From an archaeon (GTDB taxonomy: Archaea > Thermoproteota > Nitrososphaeria > Conexivisphaerales > UBA164), in contig JAJZYL010000010.1 of the NCBI GenBank assembly GCA_021798095.1, positions 1-15,679 on the forward strand: a stretch of 15,679 bases of DNA, given 5' to 3'. Shown in pieces: positions 6,655 to 12,052 of the stretch (position 1 is the stretch's first letter; every line of letters starts with the position of its first letter). The notes beneath the pieces were generated by a model. The model saw nothing but the letters and a program-made list of their open reading frames with translations. It ran no database searches and was not told the origin of the DNA. The position numbers were made by a program, and so were the translations under genes.

Positions 6655-7467
6655 CTACTTGTTAAAGTCGAACCCTACGACCCTAGCGAACGCCGCTTCT
6701 CCACCCTTGAACAGCCATGGGAAGCACCCTATGGTCATCCTTACAGCCTTCTTTCCGTTCAGCGCTTCCTCTATCTGTCCTCCTATATTCTCTGCGTGAA
6801 TTATATCATACAGGAATGGGTAGTTGTGCATTATCTGGTAATCATCATCGGGAAAGAGTTTGGCAAGCTTGGCTTCTCCGCCGAACTTCTTGGCAGCGGC
6901 AGCCCGCACCTTCGTGTAAACGCGGGGCAGGAACCGACCTATGGGCAGGTTCAAAGGATGGTCAGGTGACGGGTCATCCACCATAAACAGGTGTATCTTC
7001 TTCTTAATCATGTAGTCGGCAAAGTCCTTAAGCACGCCCGGATGCATGTGGATGTACCTTTCTTCATCGGCCGTACCCTTTGGCTTGGGCTTCTGGTACC
7101 ACGCGTATCTGCTAAACCCAGTGAACAGGACAAGGATATCACCGTCCTTAACGCCCCCTGCCACCTTAGCATTTTTTTCAAATATTTCGGGGGTGATGAT
7201 ACCCAGATCTCCTACTTCACTTACGTCTACGATTATGCCTGGCCCGTATAGCCATTCGAGAGGGATCTGGTCTATTGTTTTACCATTGGTCACAAAATGG
7301 ACCGGAGCGTCCAAGTGGGTGCCTATGTGATTGGATGTCATGATGTACTGGGCGTTTACGCCGTGCTCTGCCTTCCTTTTGATATATTTTACTTCAAATG
7401 GTGGGTACAACGGCCAGAATGGTGTCTCTTGGTTCAAAGGTTGCGAAAGGTCATACAGTTTTACCAT
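6655..7467 (-). CDS. Cyclase / kynurenine-formamidase family metal-dependent hydrolase
   Basis: A member of the broad cyclase family (Pfam PF04199), Mn- or Zn-dependent hydrolases of amides or lactams that include kynurenine formamidase and isatin hydrolase. The metal-binding signature is clear: SNHIGTHLDAPVHF (residues 45-58), with His47, His51, Asp53 and His57. Further residues likely near the site are in HMHPGVL and VDDPSPDHPL. The 270-residue length is normal for the longer members. There is no signal peptide, so it is probably cytoplasmic. The start ATG at 7467 has a good TATA box about 26 nt upstream. Neighbours give no clear pathway: it stands alone between convergent and unrelated genes. 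I do not name a substrate, because family members act on very different compounds. Confidence 0.85.
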   Translation of the reverse strand: MVKLYDLSQPLNQETPFWPLYPPFEVKYIKRKAEHGVNAQYIMTSNHIGTHLDAPVHFVTNGKTIDQIPLEWLYGPGIIVDVSEVGDLGIITPEIFEKNAKVAGGVKDGDILVLFTGFSRYAWYQKPKPKGTADEERYIHMHPGVLKDFADYMIKKKIHLFMVDDPSPDHPLNLPIGRFLPRVYTKVRAAAAKKFGGEAKLAKLFPDDDYQIMHNYPFLYDIIHAENIGGQIEEALNGKKAVRMTIGCFPWLFKGGEAAFARVVGFDFNK

Positions 7468-7485
7468 ATAATGATTATAATTTTA

Positions 7486-7498
7486 CTTATATTTATAT
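7486..7498 (-). promoter_or_regulatory. TATA-like box of the cyclase-family gene
   Basis: The minus strand reads ATATAAATATAAG, centred near 7492, about 25 nt before the ATG at 7467. This predicts a leaderless mRNA. The whole stretch up to 7620 is AT-rich. Confidence 0.55.
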
Positions 7499-7582
7499 GT
7501 ATCTTAAGCCTTAGCATAATCAGGTCGTATTGACCGTTAATATTAAAAAAATAGTTATGATAATATGATCCATTTAAGGAAT

Positions 7583-7589
7583 TTTATAT
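7583..7589 (+). promoter_or_regulatory. TATA-like box upstream of a small ORF
   Basis: TTTATAT is centred at 7586, 25 nt before the ATG at 7611. AAGGA lies just upstream of it. The spacing equals that of the leaderless genes in this window, but AT-rich sequence makes such boxes common by chance. Confidence 0.3.
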
Positions 7590-7610
7590 CATCACCTTCA
7601 ATTAATAATC

Positions 7611-7721
7611 ATGTTAGATATTTTCATTGATTTGAAATATATGCACGATGTCTATCAACTTTCCAGCGATGATATATCAGCAAAATTAAGCCGGTTGAAA
7701 CCGGCACAATTAAACGGGTGA
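7611..7721 (+). CDS. Possible small protein (36 aa), unknown function
   Basis: The ORF runs from ATG 7611 to TGA 7719-7721. It is charged and mostly soluble-looking: MLDIFIDLKYMHDVYQLSSD at the N-terminus, then a basic stretch ending in KPAQLNG. No domain is recognised and it is not hydrophobic enough to be a membrane peptide. Support is the TATA-like box 25 nt upstream and an in-frame ORF filling much of an otherwise empty gap. Against it, its last third contains a perfect hairpin, and 36 codons can be open by chance. Confidence 0.25.
   Translation: MLDIFIDLKYMHDVYQLSSDDISAKLSRLKPAQLNG
7690..7705 (-). terminator. Hairpin, possible terminator of the MocA-like gene
   Basis: GCCGGT-TGAA-ACCGGC is a perfect 6-bp stem (7 bp if the loop closes to GA) with a tetraloop. 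On the minus strand it lies about 77 nt beyond the stop of the MocA-like gene and is followed by TTAATTTTG. AATTAA flanks it on the left and AATTAA lies two bases past it on the right. It could instead be an RNA element or be part of the small ORF. Confidence 0.35.
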
Positions 7722-7781
7722 TGTATACCGGCGTTAATGATCGAGGGATCAACGGTAAAGAATTTAGCTATAAAAATAATC

Positions 7782-8372
7782 CTATCCTTGAATTTCAGCC
7801 CTTCGCAAGGCTATGTCCTTCTGATAATCTATATCTACCAATATTCTTGCCGTATTGAGTTCGATTCTGGTGATTTCATTCTGATGCCTGGCTGTTATCT
7901 CCTTGAGCCCCTTGCCCTCTTCGGTGATCCCAAGAAGTTCACCTCTGAGTGAGGATGAAAATAGGATAGGATGACCTCCCCTACCATGATATGTAGGGAC
8001 GACTATCGGAGCCCCCGTTCTGATATACTCCTCTATAACCGCCCTGATCTGGTCAGATTGTATAAATGCCATGTCGCCTGGCAGGATCGCTATGGCGTCA
8101 GCGTTGCTTTCCCTTATTCCGGCCTTGATAGATGAACTCATGCCGGATTGATAGTCTTCATTCAAGATGAACTTCACGTTGAGCCCCTTGAGAATCTGCT
8201 CAACCTTCTCTCTTTCATGCCCTACTACCACCGTTACCTCGGCTCCGCTCCGCAGCGCCTCTTCCACCACCCTTTTTAGCATTTCCTTTCCATCTATCAA
8301 CTCCAGCATCTTGTTCCTACCGAACCTTTCTGATTTACCGGCAGCCAGAATGAGTATCTCTATGTGTTGCAT
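7782..8372 (-). CDS. MocA-like nucleotidyltransferase (molybdenum cofactor cytidylyltransferase family)
   Basis: Predicted to transfer CMP from CTP to Mo-molybdopterin, producing the cytosine dinucleotide cofactor used by xanthine-oxidase-family enzymes such as aerobic CO or aldehyde dehydrogenases. Visible motifs are LAAGKSERFGRNKML (9-23) for nucleotide binding, GMSSSIKAGI (77-86), which is typical of MocA/CoxI-type proteins, and LPGDMAFI (97-104) with the metal-binding aspartate. RGGHPILF comes near the acceptor-binding region. At 196 residues it matches the family. The ATG at 8372 starts the Rossmann strand directly. No xanthine-oxidase-family enzyme is encoded in this window, so the client must lie elsewhere. 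An alternative is another MobA-like sugar-phosphate or cofactor nucleotidyltransferase, but the GMSSS motif favours MocA. Confidence 0.78.
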   Translation of the reverse strand: MQHIEILILAAGKSERFGRNKMLELIDGKEMLKRVVEEALRSGAEVTVVVGHEREKVEQILKGLNVKFILNEDYQSGMSSSIKAGIRESNADAIAILPGDMAFIQSDQIRAVIEEYIRTGAPIVVPTYHGRGGHPILFSSSLRGELLGITEEGKGLKEITARHQNEITRIELNTARILVDIDYQKDIALRRAEIQG

Positions 8373-8395
8373 ATATTATATTATATTTGCTGACA

Positions 8396-8405
8396 TTAAT
8401 ATATT
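8396..8405 (-). promoter_or_regulatory. Possible TATA-like box of the MocA-like gene
   Basis: The minus strand reads TAATATATTA, centred about 28 nt before the ATG at 8372. A second AT-rich stretch (8376-8389) is too close to the start for a TATA box. Spacing fits a leaderless or nearly leaderless mRNA. Confidence 0.35.
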
Positions 8406-8517
8406 ATGGTCTCCTGATTGGGGTGGATATCACTATGACGCTTAATGACTGGCGCTATTGCAAGCAAATAGTGACTGCATTAAAAGATAACCTGTGTTCT
8501 GAGGCCATCTGCCGTAG

Positions 8518-8527
8518 TATTTATAAA
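8518..8527 (+). promoter_or_regulatory. TATA-like box of the ribosomal/RNAP operon
   Basis: TATTTATAAA (part of AGTATTTATAAAGG) is centred about 31 nt upstream of the rps13 ATG at 8554. Transcription would begin within a few bases of the ATG. It is the best-formed TATA element in the 8373-8553 gap and precedes seven tightly packed genes. Confidence 0.55.
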
Positions 8528-8553
8528 GGCCTAACGGAGTATGTGTTGCGTTT

Positions 8554-9141
8554 ATGTCTTCTCAAGTACGTGGAATAATCAGGGTGGCCGGGAGGGACCT
8601 GAACGGCTATCAGCCTTTGGTAGCGGCCCTCTCCAAGCTTAGAGGTATTAATTATAACCTCGCCATGGCCATACTTAATAATATCAAGATAGATCCAAAT
8701 ATCAGGCTCGGCAAGCTGAGCGATCAACAGCTTCAGCTTATCGAAAAGGCCTTGAAGAACGCACAAAGCCTCGGACTTCCAAATTGGATGCTCAACAGGA
8801 GGAAGGATCTCGAAAGTGGGATCGATAAGCATCTCTTGGAGTCGGAGCTTGAGTTGCAGGTCAAACAGGATATTGAAAGGGAGAAGGGGTTGAACAGCTG
8901 GCGCGGCCTAAGGCACGCGTATGGGCTAAAGGTCAGGGGCCAGCGAACTAGGACCACTGGAAGAAAGGGCCTCACCGTCGGCGTTAGAAAGACGGTGCTG
9001 GTAGCTGCAGCGGCCGCGGCAAGGCAGGGTGCTGAAGGTGCAGCCCCGCAGGGGCAACAGGCACCGGCAGCTGCTTCCAGCCCACAGCAGGGCAAGCCTG
9101 CGCCTTCGGCTCAAGCGCGTACAGAGGAGAAGAAGGTATAA
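8554..9141 (+). CDS. rps13: Small ribosomal subunit protein S13 with long Ala/Gln/Pro tail
   Basis: Component of the 30S head that contacts tRNA and the 50S subunit. The N-terminus (VRGIIRVAGRDLNG) and the C-terminal RNA-binding segment (SWRGLRHAYGLKVRGQRTRT, then GRKGLTVGV) are typical of archaeal S13. The protein is 195 residues, whereas archaeal S13 is usually about 150. The excess is a low-complexity tail from about residue 148, rich in Ala, Gln, Pro and Gly and ending EEKKV. The tail is in frame without a base anomaly and runs to TAA at 9139-9141, which overlaps the ATG of rps4 by one base. It is the first gene of the operon, with a TATA box about 31 nt before the ATG. Confidence 0.93.
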   Translation: MSSQVRGIIRVAGRDLNGYQPLVAALSKLRGINYNLAMAILNNIKIDPNIRLGKLSDQQLQLIEKALKNAQSLGLPNWMLNRRKDLESGIDKHLLESELELQVKQDIEREKGLNSWRGLRHAYGLKVRGQRTRTTGRKGLTVGVRKTVLVAAAAAARQGAEGAAPQGQQAPAAASSPQQGKPAPSAQARTEEKKV

Positions 9142-9644
9142 TGGGCGATCCAAAGAAACCTAGGAAGAAGTATAATACCCTAAGGAACCCGTGGGATCAG
9201 ACGGAATTGATCAATGAACTGAAGATCATCGGGGAATACGGCCTGAGGAACAAACACGAACTATGGAAAGCATCAACCGAACTGTCCAGGATAAGGAGCC
9301 AGGCTAGACAGTTACTGGCTGCACCTACTGACAGGAGGGCGAAGGTAGAAAAGCAGTTCCTGAACAGCTTGGAAAAGATGGGGCTGTTGACCACCGATAA
9401 GAGCCTCGATGCTACCCTTAACCTGAGCGTACAGGACCTCCTTAACAGGCGGCTTCAAACCGTCGTATGGAAGGGAAACCTGGCAAAGTCACCATATGAG
9501 GCTAGGCAATTGATAGTCCACAGGCATATAATGGTGGGTGAAAGGATAGTCAACAGGCCAGGTTATGTTGTGAAGGGCGAAGAGGAAAAGCTCATTAAAC
9601 CGTTGATTGACGCAAATCATGGCGCCGAAAAGGGTGCCGCCTAA
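9141..9644 (+). CDS. rps4: Small ribosomal subunit protein S4
   Basis: Primary 16S rRNA-binding protein and assembly initiator of the 30S subunit. At 167 residues it is the normal archaeal length. The N-terminus GDPKKPRKKYNTLRNPWDQ is characteristic of archaeal/eukaryotic-type S4 (S9e in eukaryotes). The S4 RNA-binding domain follows: DLLNRRLQTVVWKGNLAKSP, then EARQLIVHRHIMVGERIVN (roughly residues 99-140). The ATG shares its A with the last base of the rps13 TAA, so the two are probably translationally coupled. The C-terminal end is short, as is usual for archaea. Confidence 0.95.
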   Translation: MGDPKKPRKKYNTLRNPWDQTELINELKIIGEYGLRNKHELWKASTELSRIRSQARQLLAAPTDRRAKVEKQFLNSLEKMGLLTTDKSLDATLNLSVQDLLNRRLQTVVWKGNLAKSPYEARQLIVHRHIMVGERIVNRPGYVVKGEEEKLIKPLIDANHGAEKGAA

Positions 9645-9659
9645 GGGTGAAATGAAACC

Positions 9660-10055
9660 ATGAGTACAGTAGAGGATAAGTGGGGAATAGTTCATATTTA
9701 TAGCAGTTTCAATAACACCATAGTTCATATAACTGACGTCTCAGGCTCCGAAACTATAGCCTTCAGCAGCGGTGGAATGCATGTAAAGGCCGACAGGCTT
9801 GAGGGTTCCCCGTACGCAGCCATGAAGGCTGCATCGGCTGCGGCCGTAAAGGCGAAGGATAAGGGAATCAACGCCATTAATATTCAGGTGAGGGGGGAAG
9901 GTGGCACAGGCTCCAGAACGCCCGGCCCGGGCGCTCAGGCTGCCATCAGGGCCCTTGTAAGGGCCGGTCTAAAAATAGGAAGGATAGAGGATGTGACACC
10001 CGCGCCTCACGATTCAACCAGGAAGCCCGGTGGAAGGCGTGGAAGGCGTGCATAG
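9660..10055 (+). CDS. rps11: Small ribosomal subunit protein S11
   Basis: 30S platform protein near the mRNA exit. The sequence is strongly conserved: WGIVHIYSSFNNTIVHITD near the N-terminus, IQVRGEGGTGSRTPGPGAQ at mid-protein, and the basic tail DSTRKPGGRRGRRA. It has 131 residues, the usual archaeal size. The ATG at 9660 follows the S4 stop by 15 nt, with GGGTGA at 9645-9650 as a plausible ribosome-binding site. Gene order S13-S4-S11-RpoD is the standard archaeal arrangement. A tandem GGAAGGCGT repeat at the end simply encodes GRRGR. Confidence 0.96.
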   Translation: MSTVEDKWGIVHIYSSFNNTIVHITDVSGSETIAFSSGGMHVKADRLEGSPYAAMKAASAAAVKAKDKGINAINIQVRGEGGTGSRTPGPGAQAAIRALVRAGLKIGRIEDVTPAPHDSTRKPGGRRGRRA

Positions 10056-10070
10056 GCTGGTGTTTGGTCG

Positions 10071-10844
10071 TTGACCGTTACTAAGCTGGCCGCTGACAAG
10101 GCGTCTCTCACCATCAGAATAAAGGGTTATGACCTGGATATGATCAACGCGCTAAGGCGCTTTTGCCTTGTAGAGGTTCCAGTGCTTGCCATCGACGATG
10201 TCGTCATACTGGAAAATTCCTCGCTTATGTATGACGAAGTTCTCGCTCACAGGCTGGGGCTCATTCCAATAGTTACGCCACATAAATATCTGGAAGGCGG
10301 TGAAGATGGCGTTCAGGTGATGCTGGTGCTGGACGCAAAGGCTGGCGCCGTTACGCGTACAATTTATTCAGGCGAACTCGTATCGGCCGAAGACAGGGAC
10401 GTCAAGCCAGCATCTGCCGAAATACCGATAGCGGAGCTAGCCCCAGACCAATCCATAAAACTGGAGGCTTACGCAAAGCTCGGGAGGGGTAAGGTCCATG
10501 CCAAGTGGCAGGCGACTTCAAAGGCGGTAGCCAAGCCCACGCCAATAGTGACAATTAAGAACGCTTCCACCGCAAAACGAGAGCAACTAGAAGGCATATG
10601 CCCGGTCCACATACTCGCGTCAAAGGACTCCAAGCTGGTCGTTACTAACCCCTTTGAGTGCACCTATTGCATGGAGTGTGAAAAGCTGGATCCGGACTCC
10701 ATCTCGATACAGGAAAGCAAGAACGATTACATTTTTAGCCTGGAGTCGGTGGGTTCGGTTGACGCTGAGGACATCCTGATGGCGGGGGCGGATATAATGA
10801 TGAAAGATTTTAAAGACCTTCATTCAAGGGTAGATGTCATATGA
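10071..10844 (+). CDS. rpoD: DNA-directed RNA polymerase subunit D (Rpo3), with Fe-S-type cysteines
   Basis: Assembly platform subunit of archaeal RNA polymerase, equivalent to bacterial alpha and eukaryotic Rpb3. The dimerisation region has NALRRFCLVEVPVLAIDDV (26-44) and HRLGLIPI (60-67). The 257-residue length is normal. Cysteines 177, 197, 200 and 203 lie in an inserted ferredoxin-like domain (EGICPVH, then CTYCMEC). Their spacing equals that of Cys183, 203, 206 and 209 of the Sulfolobus solfataricus subunit, where they hold a 3Fe-4S or 4Fe-4S cluster. A cluster is therefore expected but is an inference. The start is TTG at 10071, 15 nt after rps11, with no upstream in-frame alternative of known type. 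The stop overlaps the next ATG (ATGA). Confidence 0.95.
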   Translation: MTVTKLAADKASLTIRIKGYDLDMINALRRFCLVEVPVLAIDDVVILENSSLMYDEVLAHRLGLIPIVTPHKYLEGGEDGVQVMLVLDAKAGAVTRTIYSGELVSAEDRDVKPASAEIPIAELAPDQSIKLEAYAKLGRGKVHAKWQATSKAVAKPTPIVTIKNASTAKREQLEGICPVHILASKDSKLVVTNPFECTYCMECEKLDPDSISIQESKNDYIFSLESVGSVDAEDILMAGADIMMKDFKDLHSRVDVI

Positions 10845-11188
10845 TTGGACACGGTGAGGACGAACTGAAATCGTTAAAGGATGCCTATAGGAAGACCAAG
10901 AGGTCCATATGGAACGATCTATACAGGCGAATAAAGCACTCTAGCAGGTCCGAATTCACTCGAATTAACACATCAAAGCTAAACAGGGTAGCTCCTGAAG
11001 GGGCCTTCATAGTGGTTCCAGGTAAGGTGCTGGGGACTGGGAATATAGATAAGAAGATCACCGTGGGGGCGCTAGCTTACTCGAAGGCGGCCAGAGCGAG
11101 GATCGAAGATGCCGGTGGAAAGGCGATGACGTTCAGCGAGTTCGTAGCCAGTTATAGCAACAAGGGGGGGATCATGGTTGTCAAATGA
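10841..11188 (+). CDS. rpl18e: Large ribosomal subunit protein L18e
   Basis: Archaeal/eukaryotic-type 50S protein without a bacterial equivalent by that name, related in fold to bacterial L15. Diagnostic segments are INTSKLNRVAPEGAFIVVPGKVLGTGNIDKKITV (read in two parts, residues about 42-75) and SKAARARIEDAGGKAMTFSE (81-100). The 115-residue length is usual. The start ATG overlaps the rpoD stop, and its last 11 nt overlap the start of rpl13, so this part of the operon is tightly coupled. The N-terminal first 15 residues are less conserved. Confidence 0.94.
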   Translation: MIGHGEDELKSLKDAYRKTKRSIWNDLYRRIKHSSRSEFTRINTSKLNRVAPEGAFIVVPGKVLGTGNIDKKITVGALAYSKAARARIEDAGGKAMTFSEFVASYSNKGGIMVVK

Positions 11189-11615
11189 AGTTGTCATAGA
11201 TGCTGAAGGCTGCATACTGGGTCGGCTGGCCAGCTCCGTGTCGAAGATGTTGTTGGAGGGAAAGAAGGTCTTCGTCGTTAATGTGGACCGTATATATATA
11301 TCCGGAGGGAAGGCAAGCGTGTTGAATGAATGGAGGGGTACGCTGGACCTGAAAAGCATAATCAACCCGAAACTTTCACCCATTCACTATAGAAGGGTTG
11401 ACCTCCTTTTCAAGAAGGTCGTGAGGGGCATGCTGCCATACCCGAAGCCACGAGGGAAGATCGCGCTTACAAACCTCAGGGCCTATTACGGGGTGCCCAC
11501 GCAGTTCCAGAACGTCCCCAAGACGGAGATTGAGGGGATAAAAGCTACAAAGCATCAATCTCAATATGTAAAGCTTATCGATATAGCCAAGGAGTTGGGG
11601 TGGAATGGAGAATAA
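11178..11615 (+). CDS. rpl13: Large ribosomal subunit protein L13
   Basis: 50S protein that binds 23S rRNA early in assembly. Archaeal L13 features are VVIDAEGCILGRLAS near the start, VVNVDRIYISGG, then the basic GMLPYPKPRGKIAL stretch and the C-terminal KLIDIAKELGW. The 145-residue length is standard. The start is TTG at 11178, lying within the last codons of rpl18e (11-nt overlap), with a G-rich stretch a few bases before it as the possible ribosome-binding site. No later in-frame start would keep the first beta strand. Confidence 0.94.
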   Translation: MSNEVVIDAEGCILGRLASSVSKMLLEGKKVFVVNVDRIYISGGKASVLNEWRGTLDLKSIINPKLSPIHYRRVDLLFKKVVRGMLPYPKPRGKIALTNLRAYYGVPTQFQNVPKTEIEGIKATKHQSQYVKLIDIAKELGWNGE

Positions 11616-12003
11616 AATGTACTTTGGAAGCCGTAAGACGGCAAGGGCCTTTACCGTTATCAAGCCGGGCACCGGCAAGGTTAGGATAAATAACTTCCTA
11701 CTGGAGTCGATCCAGAATGACCAGCAGAGGAATATAATATCCACGCCGCTGCAATTGCTGGGTGACGACCGCTACAAGGTGGATATAGCGGTCAAGGTAA
11801 AGGGGGGCGGCACGTCTGGGCAGGCCTATGCGTCGGCCATCTCCATTTCAAAGGCCTTGGTTTCGTACTTTAAATCCGATGAGCTGAAAAAGAGCCTGTT
11901 AGATTACGATAGGCACCTGCTGGTGGGCGACAAAAGGCAGAAGGAATCAAAGAAGCCCGGCGGCCCTGGGGCTAGAAGGAAGGAGCAGAAGTCTTACAGG
12001 TAA
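11605..12003 (+). CDS. rps9: Small ribosomal subunit protein S9
   Basis: 30S head protein whose C-terminal tail reaches the P-site tRNA. Family marks are SRKTARAFTVIKPGTGKVRIN (residues 9-29), GGGTSGQAYASAISISKAL (68-86) and the classic basic end KPGGPGARRKEQKSYR. It has 132 residues. The ATG at 11605 overlaps rpl13 by 11 nt. A second ATG at 11617 lies just behind the rpl13 stop with GGAG upstream and is an equally reasonable start, giving 128 residues. It is the last gene of this plus-strand run. The usual archaeal followers rpoN and rpoK are not here; a convergent helicase gene ends 49 nt on. Confidence 0.95.
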   Translation: MENKMYFGSRKTARAFTVIKPGTGKVRINNFLLESIQNDQQRNIISTPLQLLGDDRYKVDIAVKVKGGGTSGQAYASAISISKALVSYFKSDELKKSLLDYDRHLLVGDKRQKESKKPGGPGARRKEQKSYR

Positions 12004-12052
12004 GGGCAGGCTGCGCATCTGAACGCACGGCAGCACAGGCAGGAAGGTACCC

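Larger units (their letters stand above)
7468..7781. other. 314-bp AT-rich intergenic region
   Basis: It holds the promoter of the cyclase gene at its left end, a possible leaderless 36-codon ORF (7611-7721) with its own TATA-like box, and a perfect hairpin (7690-7705) that may terminate the MocA-like gene. Apart from these I see nothing recognisable; no tRNA, repeat array or riboswitch is evident. Confidence 0.6.

Noticed and set aside
7721..7858. 45-codon plus ORF starting with ATG at 7721
   Set aside because: More than half lies antisense to the well-supported MocA-like gene, and it has no promoter at the right distance.
8434..8578. 47-codon plus ORF upstream of rps13
   Set aside because: It runs through the rps13 TATA box and over the rps13 start in another frame. 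No conservation or ribosome-binding signal is visible.
8733..9153. Minus-strand ORFs rich in Ala, Ser and Cys across rps13
   Set aside because: These are antisense shadows of the GC-rich S13 tail and conserved S13 codons.
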